Shown piece by piece: positions 13,197 through 25,384 of a stretch of 64,000 nt of DNA. Origin of the DNA: Glandiceps talaboti (taxonomy: Eukaryota; Hemichordata; Enteropneusta; Spengelidae); assembly GCF_964340395.1 (NCBI RefSeq), contig NC_135549.1:1991001-2055000 (forward strand). The letters are read 5' to 3'. The notes beneath the pieces are model-generated. The model saw only the letters and a list, made by a program, of their open reading frames with translations, was not told the origin of the DNA and did no database searches. Position 1 is the first letter of the stretch. Each line of letters starts with the position of its first letter. Position numbers and translations under genes: made by a program.

Positions 13197-13620
13197 CTTA
13201 AACTAAAAAACTGCCTGACCGATTGCCTTGGTATTTGGTGAGGACATTACTTTTGGTCTAGTTGGGAAATTGTTCAAGTGATTGCATCACAGGTGTGTGA
13301 TTGGGTATGTCATTTTTGGTCGAAAAAACTTTAAACTCAAAAACTACTGTCTAGTTGGGAAATTGTTCAAGTGATTGCATCACAGGTGTGTGATTGGGTA
13401 TGTCATTTTTGGTCGAAAAAACTTTAAACTCAAAAACTACTGAGCAGATTAGTCTGAAATTTGGTGGGAACATTGTTAGGGGTGTGAGATTAAGATTCGT
13501 TCATGACATGACAATTCCATAAGTAATATGCAAATTAGAGCTAAAATGTGTCTTTTTGGTCAAAAATCTTTAATTCCAAAACTACTGAGCAGATTGGGCT
13601 GAAATTTAATGGGTGTACAG
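13141..13620 (+). repeat. (TG)n tract plus 92-bp tandem duplication
   Basis: A 52-bp TG tract (13141-13192) is followed by a low-copy tandem repeat. A unit of about 92 bp beginning TCTAGTTGGGAAATTG occurs twice back to back (about 13257-13348 and 13349-13440), then diverged copies of AAAACTACTGAGCAGATT follow. Related sequence follows simple repeats at about 24200 and 40345, so this looks like a dispersed family linked to microsatellites. Confidence 0.75.
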
Positions 13621-13794
13621 ATTGAGAAATATTAAGCATACAATGTTCTCATCAGCGATATGCATATTAGGTAAAATAAAAATGTGAATTTTGGTCAAAA
13701 ACTTATATTTCAAAAAGTATGTGATCAACGAAATTTGGTGAGATGTTCCTGGAAGTGTTATTCTGCAGATTTTGTTCAAAACATTTTGACACAA

Positions 13795-14330
13795 TTGGCC
13801 CTAGCAACCATGACTACACCCTTGGCAACAACCAAATGCCAGTATATTTTGCTAAAATAACAGCATATTTTAGGCAAGTGAGTAAACATTAACAAAAATG
13901 TATGCAAATATCACTAGCGACCATGACCACGCCCAAAAAGATGGTGTATTTCACAAAGATAACAGGGACTTTTAGACAAGTGAACAAACATTCAAACAGT
14001 GTATGCAAATATGCCTACGAACAAGACCACGCCCATAGCAACAGACAAATGATCACATATTTTGCAAAGATAACAATAATGAATTAACTGACAAGTGAAT
14101 AAACATTCAAAAAATGTATGCAAATATACCGAGTAACCATGACCGCGCCCATAGCAACAGCCACATGATGATGTTTATCGCAAATATAACATCGGGATTC
14201 ATAGACAATTGAATGAACATGCAATGAATGTATTCAAATATATCTAGCGATATGACCTCGCCCATAGCAACAGCCAAATGACCACATATATTGCAAAGAT
14301 AACAACAGAGCTAGATAGGCAACTGGATAA
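13795..14330 (+). repeat. Diverged ~110-125-bp tandem repeat
   Basis: About four to five units share CATGACCACGCCCATAGCAACAG-type text (variants near 13809, 13918, 14026, 14138 and 14256), ATTTTGCAAAGATAACA and TGAACAAACATTCAAA. Short open frames across units are not maintained. Confidence 0.75.
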
Positions 14331-15628
14331 CCATTCAGCAAATGAACACCTATACCTAGCATGGTTCAGCATGTGGATAAACATTTGTAAAGACTGTACA
14401 GTTTATGCAACCACGCCATTGGTGCTATTTTTCCAGAGCTGGAGACAGGACCAAATAAATTGAATACTGCAACTATATATATAGTGTTTATAAATGTAAG
14501 GAAACACACGCGTACCGGCATATGCTGTATATATTGTATTGTATTACTTTATTTTGACCAATGTATTTTCCCCAGTAGCCATAAATCCCCATTATGGACG
14601 AGAGATTTTTTATCAATATATAATTTTCTGCCAGGTATATTTTTCTTTTAAAAAATCAACATAGACAAGATTTGTTATTGTATGTATATAATTGTGGTTT
14701 GTAAACAAACTTGATGGTCACAAGTTGTTACTTTTAACCACAGTTATTAAATTAAACTATTTTGATCTTTCAATACAGAAAAGCGACAGATACAGCGCAG
14801 AGTGGATGTATAGTGACTGTATATCTGTGTTTGTTCACTTTATTATAATTTAAAAATATATTCTCCGCTGTTTTATAACTTTCATATTCGTTGAGTTATG
14901 AATGGATTCGATCTATGTAGTTCGAAAATCGCATTATTTGTTTTTGTAGAAAAAACATACATGAAGTAAAGTTGTTTTAATTATTAAAAATCCAAGAAAT
15001 CTCCCATTTCTCATATGGCCACTTTAAACAAACATGGCTGACACTAGAGGTACCGTGGTAAAGGACATGGAAAATAGCTCTAACTGAGCCATATGAGACG
15101 CCATGCATGTTTTTGAAGTATGGCGTGTCTTAGTAATATATATACATAGGACATCAGTTCTATAAAACTTCCAGAGGCAAATTGAAACCTACCATATTCT
15201 TTTTTCTTTTCAGGCTCGAAATTTCAGTCTTCAGAGTGTCGAGTCCAACATCCCCTGTGTCAGGTGGCCAGTTCCTCAGGTGAGTAAAATGTGTGGTCGA
15301 TATTTCTCGTATAGTCTCTTGGAATCCTAACATAAACTGTTTAGGAGTTTTATAGGGACATTAATCCAACGGGCAAATGTGATATGATATTATTAATAAC
15401 CTATGTCGAGACAACTGTAATGATTAAACATTGCTATTACATTGCTAGTGAATCCAAAACCATAATAATATAGTATTTAATAGCATTCTTTCTTCATTTT
15501 TTAAATCATCCAAGTTCTATATATAGTATTTCTTATAAAAATCCGTTTGTGAAATGATCATAATGGCAACAAAAGATACTTTATCATTTTTATCTCCCAT
15601 AAGGGTACGGGAGGTATTAAAAGGGGAA
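14331..15628. other. No gene recognised
   Basis: AT-rich. At about 15010-15035 the string TCTCATATGGCCACTTTAAA matches the terminus of the inverted-repeat transposon described at 49421-49832, probably a fragment. Nothing else is supported. Confidence 0.45.
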
Positions 15629-15685
15629 TGTCTGTCTGTGTGTGTGTGTGTCCGTCTGTCCGTCCGTCCGTCTGTCCGTCTGTCC

Positions 15686-15723
<38 letters not shown>

Positions 15724-15791
15724 ATGTCTGTCTGTCTGTCTGTCTGTATGTATGTATGTATGTATGTATGTATGTATGTATGTATGTATGT
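15629..15791. repeat. (GTCT)n/(GTCC)n/(GTAT)n compound microsatellite
   Basis: TG, then GTCC, GTCT and finally GTAT tetranucleotides in succession. All open frames over it are artefacts. Confidence 0.95.
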
Positions 15792-15894
15792 GTCATCATT
15801 TTCTAAAATCTGCTGGCTCAATTGTAATGAAATTTAGAATATATAATGTTTAGGGTAATGGCTAGACCTGATTTGGGTTTGAGCCAGATCTGGT

Positions 15895-16960
15895 ATTGTT
15901 TATTTAGAGAAATTTGCATATTAATGAAATCAACTAATTAATCAATAACTTAAGACTCCATACTTCAAATTCAATATAACTTAGTATATACGTTAACCAT
16001 ATGAAAATACATATGTCCTAAAAAGTCTGTTGATGTACCTTACAGTGTTAATGAATAATTTGCATAATTAATGATTTTCGGTAATTAGGCTATATCTTAA
16101 GAATACATACTTCAATTCCAATATAATTCAGTACATACGTTAACCATAACAATCGCATATGTCCTGTAAAGCTTGTTTATGTACCTTTAAGTGTTAATGA
16201 ATAATTTGCATAATTAATGATTCTTGGAAATTAGGCTATATCTTACTACAATATACTTCACTTTCAACCCAATTCAGTACATACATTAACCATAACAAAT
16301 TGTGTATGTCCTATAAAGTTAGTTGATGTACCTTACAATGTTAATGAATAATTTGCATAATTAATGATTTTCAGTAATTAGGCTATATCTTAAGACTGCA
16401 TGCTTCAATTTCAATATTAGTTACTTCATACATTACACATAATATAATTTTATACGCCCTATAAAGTTGTTGATGTACCTTACAGTGTTAATAACTAATT
16501 TGCATGATTAATGGTTTTCAGTAATTAAGATATAACAAAAGAATACATATTGAATTACATTATCATTTAGTACATACGTTAACATAACAAAGCGGATATG
16601 TCCTATAACATTTGTTTTATATAGCTTACAAGTTTCATGAAATATTTGCATAATCAATGATTTAAGGTAACTAGACAGTATCTTAAAAATGCAAGCTTCA
16701 AATTTTGTATAATATAGTACATATATCATCCATAATAATGCACACCTGGCCTATGAAGTTTGTTGCTACAACATTTACCTTTAATGGGTATTTTGAATAA
16801 TGAATGATATTCAGTAATTAAGCAGTATCATGCACTCTTCAAATTCGTATAATTTGGCACATACATTAACCTAAGAAAGCATGCTCGTCCAAAAAAGCCT
16901 GTTACCATAGTTTTTTTAGTTTAATGAGTTATTTGCATAATTAGTGATTCCCTTACGGGA
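15895..16960 (+). repeat. ~146-bp AT-rich tandem array
   Basis: About seven diverged units. The unit landmark TAATTAGGCTATATCTTA-like text recurs at about 16081, 16228 and 16374 (146-147 bp apart), and later copies are more diverged. Each unit ends with a homeodomain-like string; TGCATAATTAATGA occurs perfectly at 16061, 16207 and 16354. A TTACGGGAGG-type string lies near both ends (about 15603 and 16953). Confidence 0.85.
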
Positions 16961-17671
16961 GGCATTCAGTTTAAATCTGGGTTTGTTCATTTCAAGGCTC
17001 CTTATATGTACCTCGCAGATACATCAAGTTACATCAAGTAAAACACGTCAGGTGAAACTGCTAGCAGTAAACATACATATAACAATACAATAACATTGAA
17101 CAGATCTTCAAAATGACGACTTCTGCAACGTCATATTTTAAATTTGATAATAATAATTATTTTTCCCTTACAGGATTCCCTTAATTCAATGAAAAATGAT
17201 GAATATGAAACCAGCGTGTTGCTCCAGAAATTGAATTACGCATAGTGGAAAAATATGCCTCGACGACTAATGTATTTGAAAATGAAAGGAATTCAAACCA
17301 GTCAGCATATGCCCATAAAAGAGTGTTCCGAAAGTACCAAATATCTGTAATGATTTGAAAAATATGAGGATGTCAATTATAAACATTAGTTTGCTAGTGT
17401 TCATCATAATTCTAATGTTTCTCTTTTAACTAAAATGAAATTCAATGAGTTATCATATACTGTGTGTTGACTTATCAACAAGGGACAATGAATTACCAAT
17501 ATAATGCTTATACATTAATCGTGTACTATGTACCTTTCAAGTGGAATGTAGTAAATGATATTGATAACATTTATGAACAGTTAACGTTGTTACTGTACTT
17601 TTCCTTAACGAATCCGCATTTTTATGTAATGTTAATGGGGAATAAGGTATATATATGTCGAATCATGGCGA
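16961..17671. other. No gene recognised
   Basis: AT-rich unique-looking DNA. A 70-codon open frame at 17464-17676 has no motif. Confidence 0.4.
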
Positions 17672-19990
17672 ATTAAACTAATTTTCTGAATTCCTATTTA
17701 ATACTAGTACATGTAATCATGATTTATACCAGTAAATCTTTATCCCATCCGACCCCACACATTTCACTATTAGTTCATTTTAGGAGATGTTGGGGTGATA
17801 TAAGTTGCATCGATGGGGAGAGGTGTACGCTCGTCTGGTTGAGGGAGTGGACGAAGAACCGAGTGGGAGTGTTACATTAATGTTTGAAGTGTAGAAACAC
17901 CGGGTCCATGGAAGGGTACTCCCAGAGGAAAGTGAACGGGGATGCCCCACCCGAACGGGACACTTTTTCATAAAAAAACCTAAATATGGAGTAAATAAAT
18001 ACGTGTACCTAATTATTTTCTCAAATACAATTTCTCGTTTCCGAGTAGTTACCTGTATGGCGCCTCCAACGGTTGGAACATCTTTAGAAATGGATTGATG
18101 TTTGAAACCAGGCTGGGCGGTTAAAATGTATCAGACTATCCCCCCCCCCCGGGTTGATAGATGCGACAAAAAATAGCCCTTTAAAGTGGTGGCATGGATG
18201 AGAGATGGGTAATTTATATCATAAGACAAGAAAAATTAAAACAACAAGGCCTATAAAAATAATTGTATGGTTCCGCTTACGCTGAATTTTAGAATAGGTG
18301 GTGTAGGTAGATATTTATTTTTTATTTTATTTTATTTATTGTTTTTTCACGTGCGATTGTCTACTACTGTTGTTTTCATATGGTTTCTGTGCTATTGGTT
18401 TCTTCCCATCAGATGTAAGCTATTACAGATTGGAAGATCAGTTTTATATTGTCTTTTTGAGTTGATGTCCGTTTCCGCATCCACTATTAAGGCTTACTGG
18501 CGAGACCTCACAATTTTCGCGATTTCATTTCCTCGAATATTAAATAAAAAAGAGTTTAGGTTCGACAGTGAAACACTAGGTGGGGTCAGGTAACCGTAAG
18601 CAAACAATTTTTTTTCTATAATATAGAGTACCCATATAGAGTACCCATTTTATTTACATATCATGCACTCCTTGTAATGTGTACAATAACATTCTTTTCC
18701 ACATCTTTATCAACTATGAATAGCCACAATATAAACTACTAATGAGTACATGTATACCATTATCATGCATGCATCGTAAAATCGATGGTCCGAAATTCAA
18801 TTCTGATGTTGTATCTCGATCAAAGACGACAACGCAACGCTTACCTTTGGACGTGTCATTGTTGTAAAGTAGTTGAAATATAAACGTCGAAAATTCTTAA
18901 CAGAACAATGTTGTGCGACACGAAATGTACGTGTAATTTATACCGAACTACGTAATTTGAAAACACTGAACGGGGAATCCCGGCGATATAGGGGGTGTCA
19001 AACCTAGATTTTATCAGAGTTTTGGACATTATTACTAAACTGCTCCGCCTGTTTACGAACGATTCACAGCCTATACATGTAGACCATTTTGTTGTAACGG
19101 CGATACTTTTTGTGTGCAGACGAAGTAATACATAAATTATTTATCATAAAAATTGAAATTAAATCGGGAGTTATAACAATTCCCCTGTCCCACGGTACCC
19201 CCTCCCCTCACTAGGATATGTCGGGGGAGGGGGGTCATGATTATCTGGATCGAATGTATGAATATTCATCAGTCACGACCCTCAATCCTTAGACACAATC
19301 ATGAATATTAATTAGTCAGAAAATCTATAGCCTACAGTTAACAGAGTAAAGGTCAATTGCTGATAAAAAGCTATAGGTATACATAGTATCGTACTATATT
19401 CAAAACACAGGTTGCAGCTCATCGCACTAGTGAAAACATCTTTTAAATGTATTTTCATTATTGTAGAAATACCCATCAGAAATAGTGAATAGACGGTCTT
19501 ATAGCACGAAGGATTATTGTTTGTTTATATTCTTGTAGTGGTTTAGCTTGATAGCGAGACGGTCACGTAATGTACTAATGTATTTGGAAGGGGAATCCCG
19601 GCAAAGCCAGGGGGTGTCACTCCTTGAAAGTAAATCTATCGAAAGAAGACTTTTAGGGTTCCAAACATAAGATGAACATATCATAAATCATCTTGAATGA
19701 TATTCTTTTGAGAGTATTAAGTGCAAAGTTAAGTTTATCTTTATTAAAAAGAAAATACCCAAACGAATGCATATCACTCGTAGAGTGCATATTATATGTG
19801 TGGCACCCCCATGAGCTAATACGCTATCTTTGGAATATTTGGAAATACCCTTTACAGCTAACCAATTGAATGTGTACATTCTATACATATGGGATTTAAA
19901 GACAGAGTATCTAGGCCAGTGTTGCGCACATTAAAAAAACAAAAAATGCCAATGTCGACACACCTACACCAAAAAGATGTAGAATATGGT
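17672..19990 (+). repeat. Right copy of the direct segmental duplication, flanking EndoU-A
   Basis: Pairs with 9527-12735 (see that entry). Compared with the left copy it lacks the 259-bp MITE and the ~1.3-kb middle, and it has an extra ~265 bp at about 19318-19585. Similarity stops at about 19990, roughly 30 bp before the EndoU-A start codon. The proximal upstream sequence of that gene is therefore a duplicated repeat, and its promoter, if located here, would lie in repeat DNA. Confidence 0.82.
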
Positions 19991-20019
19991 GTAATTCTAG
20001 GAAATCCTGGCTTTCCCTC

Positions 20020-21037
20020 ATGGGTAGAACTTGGTGTGCATATTGTAGGCGAAGAGGACACAGCTTGTATGAGGATAGAGTTAACTATATCGTCATAGTA
20101 TGTGTTAAATCTAGAATTTGTGGGCGCTGCTTCGAAAGTCACGAATTTCTCACTGCGTTATTCAGTGCAAGAACTCAGCTACCTTCGGACAACGGAACGT
20201 TCATTTTACTTTGCAGAAATCTGTGGGAACTAGATCGACGTCTCGAACACAACAACCATTATATGATCAGGCCACGATTGACTGATTTAGATGAAAGTGG
20301 GTCAACAGACGACACCGATGATGTCAAAGTTGAAGGTGCGGCTGCGTGTGACCCTTCCAAGGGACCGTTTTTTGAGAACCTGAAAGAAGGTGTACTAGAA
20401 ACGCAAGTTTTCAAAACATTTATTAGACTGCTCGAGTTATACGACACTGCTGAATTGGCATCCGAGATTTGTTCTGATACGACTTCACAAAGTGTGAAGT
20501 TCTTGAAAGAAATATTGAAAGAGCACTGCAGCAAAAGGTTACACTTCTTTCTCACAGAAAGGGGACTGGTTGGATCCACAGAAAAGGATATGATGGAAAA
20601 GTTGACAAACATATGGTTTCATCATACAAAACACCGTGGACGATTGTCATGCGCATTTCAACGCATCTTCATAGGTGAGAAGCATTGAGGTAACGGAAAT
20701 AACATACATAGAACACATTTAACAGTTAATGCACGAAAGTAAAGTATGTAGGGATGCGTATCTTTTGCAAAACTGAGAATATCAAAGATACGTCACAGAC
20801 GGCCTTTCAATAGCTGTGTCAAACATAAGCCATTGGTTACATATTAACTCTGTGTTGGTTCATATTTTGTCATTTGAATAAAGTTCACTTAAAGATTAAT
20901 ATTGATAACATTGATTGGCAGTAAGAAATGTGATTGTCAAACAATTTTAGTATAAGTTGTTCTGCACAAACACACATACATACATACATACATACATACA
21001 TACATACATACATACATACATACATACATACATACAT

Positions 21038-21068
<31 letters not shown>

Positions 21069-21547
21069 TACATAAACTACATACATACATACATACATAC
21101 ATACATACATACATACATACACACATACATACATACATACATACATACATACATACATACTTACATACACACATACATAAACTACATACATACATACATA
21201 CATACATACATACATACATACATACATACATACATACATACATACATACATACATACATACATACATACATACACACACACATATACATATATATATATA
21301 TTTGGCGACATACTTCGTATCTCAATCTAGACGTTGCAATGTTGGAATGTCTGCATATTTACTGTAAACATATACAATATGACAACAGTAATGATACGAT
21401 AGGGTTTCAGAATCATTTCTGATGGAAAGAAATGTCAAACATAGCATGCATACTGATCAAAAGGTCAAAGGTCACCTCTTGCACCATGTCAGGTTCAGTG
21501 ATATGATTTCAGTTCTTGAAAGTGTAGTTCTCTTTTCTTTGCATGTC

Positions 21548-21578
<31 letters not shown>

Positions 21579-21640
21579 TGTATGTATGTATGTATGTATG
21601 TATGTGTATGTATGTGTATGTGTGTGTATGTATGTATGTG

Positions 21641-21672
<32 letters not shown>

Positions 21673-24600
21673 TGTATGTATGTATGTGTGTATGTGTGTA
21701 TGTGTGTATGTATGTATGTATGTATGTATGTATGTATGTATGTATGTATGTATGTATGCGTGTATGTGTGTATGTATGTATGCATGTATGTTTGTGTGTA
21801 TGTAATTTCAAGCACATGAATACCATTAATTGTAAAGCTAATTGTAGTTACTTGTCGTCAAATTAATTTTGTACAATTTCTGTATTAGTTTTTAATGCAA
21901 TGTTAGATTATTTCATTGATGTCACAGGTTAGCGGTATGATATATACACATGGCGTTGATTAATTGTGGAAAGTGACAATTTATCTAGGGTGTATTGGAT
22001 TGCGTCGACGTACACGTACACTGACAATTTAGTGTATGTTTTAATTATAAAATAGGTAATATACTAAACATTCGTTGAACCATGGCCAATGATAACCTGG
22101 TTACGTGCCTTGGCATGGTCTGCTAAGCTGACGTGGCTACTTCAGGAAGGAAGTTATTGAATGACATAGTAGTTAGTTGACATTGTTTGTAAAACCCAGT
22201 ATCTGTTGTCTTTACCATAAATCAGTTTGATGGACTTTAAACTTGTTAACTAAATACATTGTACCCAAACCAAGTCTTCAGTTAACATATTACCTATTGT
22301 TCATGATATTCGTTTGCGTATACGACGAGATCACAACATAGCATTGAATAATCATATCATCACCGTGATGAATTCTTGGATATATTTTTTCCATGATTAA
22401 ATTTGCGAAAAACAGCTGAACTGAGTTTTGTAATAAAGACATTGTTGTGTTGTTAGCCGACCTCATCATATCTCCACCTACAAGCTTCATTACACCATGC
22501 ACGAGGCAAATTGAACAAAAAATATGGAATATATACTGTGGTAGTTCTACGTCACGACAACGCGTGTCTACGTCGCTGGTTCTGCTGTGTTCGAAATGAG
22601 TCAAAAAGTTCCAAAATGCCATTACTTTCCCCTATTTTTTTTTATATTACTGGCGCTGGCATAATTATGTTATTCTCCACTATTTTTTTTTTGATTCAGT
22701 CGGAAAATACTCGTGACCTAAGGGTTGACACTACGAGTCGCAAGACGAGTACTGACAAAGACCTCTTAGGTCGACACTCATATTTTCCTATGCTGAACGA
22801 AGACAAATATTGGGGAATAACTTATGTATAGTAATTGCTTGTCAGGTTGAATTAGTCACATGATGCATATATTATGTTGATAGTGTCAACTTTCCTGGAT
22901 GTGACCCGTGTGACCTAGTTGGTCATATGTGGGGGAAATGTAACTTAATATTACTAATAACCTAGAACATACATTGTAAACATACCAATTGCTAATTACA
23001 TACATAATGAAGCGTGGCCAAAACTACTGAAATCCATAGATCCGAGTTCGCAGACCGAGTGTGCAGAATGGTTGTCAGGCCATACCAAGAATTTACCAAA
23101 AATTCAATCATTATTATGACAACCGAAACTACGACACGAAACAACTTAATAGCCTCAGTCTTCTAATTCCCCTTTTTCCCGATAGTTTTCTTCCAATAGT
23201 GTTCTTTTATACGAATGACAAATTATCTCAATATTTTTTGATGTTTTGGTTTTCGTAGGTGGGTTAAAAGTTGATAAAGATCATCAAAAGTTAACCACCG
23301 ATGGTTTCATATCTGGCATACATAACTGGGTCAGATTTTATCTACTGGAAAGGGATGGTTATATTAAGTATAATGGCGTGCACGGCAAACAGGTACATAT
23401 ATTTTGATATTTATTACTTACATGCATGGCTTTATGATATCACACTGTCATTTCATTATACTCAACTTCGTCCGACATAATTAAAGCGATCGAATAAAAA
23501 TTGTCGTAGATTTTAACTCTTGCGGATGGAATTTGACCCTAATCAACAGTCATAATTATGTCTATATTTTTCACTAAAACGTCCTGAAACATTTACACTC
23601 CATGAATGATATTTGATGTAATTAATCAGCTATGTTCACAGCCAATTCTTTCATTTATATACAACGTGGTTTCGAGGCACTTTTGAGTTTATACATTTTT
23701 GGCGTAAATTTTACGCGCATATATATTCAAAACGTACTTGCATTATTATATGTACATAAACATAGTTTACTTAACCATCACTTGCAACTGACTGAACTCA
23801 GGCCTGGTATTAGTATATTATTAACTTATAAACGATCAAATGACGTAATTTATTATACGCATAAAAATGTCGAGGGAATCCGTACTATGCAATAAAATGT
23901 TCTAACAACGTCAGAAGACATATTGCAATTTGATATAAGACAACCATAGCCATTGACATTTTAGTTAATAATTAAACTGAGATTTATGTTAATATTTTCA
24001 ATTAAGTCAAATACTTATAAACTCAGTTTTTGTGTCACTTTAAGCTCACGGAATTGAAGATTCACTTACAATATTGTATAGGTGGATGAAGTGTCTGTCT
24101 GTCTGTCTGTCTGTCTGTCGGTCTGTCTGTCTGTCTGTCTTTCTTTCTTTCTTCATTCATCATTTTTGTGTGTGTTCATGTGTGTATGTATGTTGATTTG
24201 TGTGTCTGTACGAAATGGTGTAAAAACTCAACAACTGCGTGACCGATTCTCTTGGTAATATGGATGTTACTTTGTCCCAGGGTGTAATATTGCTCTAAGG
24301 AACACTGCCAGCCCGTTGAAATGTATAGAGACAGATAAAACAGTTAGTTTCGATGCTTCCTTTCCAATATTTATTCTCTAAGCCTTCGTGGTAATACATT
24401 CAGTAAAACAGGTTATGATAAAGATCTAGCCAATTGTGTGACAAGAGGTTCTCATGATGAAGTTATGTTCCAAAGATTCAATTTCAAAAACAACGTGGAC
24501 TATCCTTTATGTAGTGGTATGTTCCTATGATGGCCTAAATGAGTACGTGTAATTGCTCCTATTATCCTACCTCCACAAACCAAAGTACCACGTCACATTG

Positions 24601-25311
24601 GTTTCTTTAATTATTATCTAATCTACGTAGTAATTTGCAAGCCAACCAAAAATATGGTTGATATTTTGAACACAATATAAATCGGGCACAACGTGATATT
24701 TTGAGTGGCTTTTGTCTGTGCAGCTCGACTATAGAATATCTTTCTGTTGACAGAAGTGTAATAAGATACAGAAAGTTGCTTCGATATAAATGTTAGAAAG
24801 TTCATTGACCAGCTGATATAAATACTGGACATTTATAACATAGCAGTGTGATTGATATGTACGGAGTGGACTTCATAAATATTTTTGCAGCATGTTTGTA
24901 CAACGAGCGCTCGTTGTATGCAAAGCTACCACAGATATCTCCGAAGATATTCGAATGATGTCAGATGTCTTATGTGAAAGTTAACGAACTAAACATTATG
25001 CGTCATTCGTGAGTCAACCCTACTAATGACAATACATTTTCCTCTCATCTTTACAGTCTCCTAGCAACAAGAAAGAGATGATGAATATTGAGTTTGGATT
25101 GGACAGGAAGATCATCAAACCAGTGGGAAGCACATTCATTGGCACCACACCTGCGTTCGATATCTGTCTGTACACAGCAGCATTCTTAGCTGGCTGCAAA
25201 GAAGGGCATACGTACATCCGTCTGGGGTCACATAATGTTGATCTGTATTGCCCTAGCAATGTTCCCAACGGTGATGACGACATCACCACCTGTTATCCAG
25301 TTGAGGATTAG
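20020..25311 (+). CDS. ENDOU-like: EndoU-family protein, paralogue A (3 exons, 347 aa)
   Basis: Exons are 20020-20674, 23259-23392 and 25057-25311, with GT..AG junctions in phase 1 then phase 0. Residues 1-60 are a Cys/His module: WCAYCRRRGH gives C6, C9 and H14, followed by C28, C34 and C37. From about residue 63 (LLCRNLWELD) to the end it matches the EndoU domain of metazoan poly(U)-specific endoribonucleases, which cut RNA at uridines and leave 2',3'-cyclic phosphates. Landmarks are LTNIWF, SGIHNWVRFYL (H240 = second catalytic His) and IIKPVGSTFIG (K284 = catalytic Lys). The first catalytic His position is R215 (AFQRIFIG), and the acidic residues around it are Q214 and G220. A 9-residue longer loop separates it from H240. 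No signal peptide was seen. The start ATG has G at +4 but C at -3; the same MGR-x-WCAYC start occurs in paralogue C. Probably catalytically impaired or altered; RNA binding may persist. Confidence 0.88.
20967..21300. repeat. (TACA)n microsatellite in EndoU-A intron 1
   Basis: About 310 bp of TACA/CATA tetranucleotides, ending in short CA and TA runs. It lies in the first intron and is opposite in orientation to the TGTA array 250 bp downstream. Confidence 0.96.
21549..21803. repeat. (TGTA)n microsatellite in EndoU-A intron 1
   Basis: About 255 bp of TGTA repeats with TGTG and TGCA variants. It is the reverse complement of the array at 20967-21282, so a transcript through the intron could fold the two together. 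Confidence 0.96.
24085..24150. repeat. (GTCT)n/(TTTC)n microsatellite in EndoU-A intron 2
   Basis: About 65 bp of GTCT, then a short CTTT run. It is followed by sequence related to the repeat after the TG tract at 13193 (compare the CCGATT-CTTGGTA strings). Confidence 0.92.
24381..24423 (+). repeat. 43-bp exact direct repeat (partner at 26119-26161)
   Basis: The 43 bp beginning AGCCTTCGTGGTAATACATT recur without mismatch at 26119-26161. The pair brackets the last EndoU-A exon at a spacing of about 1.7 kb. Origin unknown. Confidence 0.9.
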
Positions 25312-25378
25312 GTCGTATTAATTAGTGGTACGTGACACGATAGGAGTGCATATATGATATATCATCACTGTATCTGAA

Positions 25379-25384
25379 AATAAA
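25379..25384 (+). promoter_or_regulatory. Polyadenylation signal of EndoU-A
   Basis: AATAAA lies 68 bp after the EndoU-A stop codon, a suitable distance and orientation. No comparably clear hexamer was found just beyond the stops of paralogues B or C. Confidence 0.6.

Noticed and set aside
20675-20688. Read-through end of EndoU-A exon 1 (ends ...FIGEKH)
   Set aside because: It uses intron sequence. All three paralogues have a GT(G/A)AG donor at the same codon and a matching exon 2.
22290-22831. Opposing 110- and 106-codon open frames in EndoU-A intron 1
   Set aside because: They overlap antisense to each other and show no domain; the Leu/Phe/Ser-rich text looks like translated AT-rich DNA.
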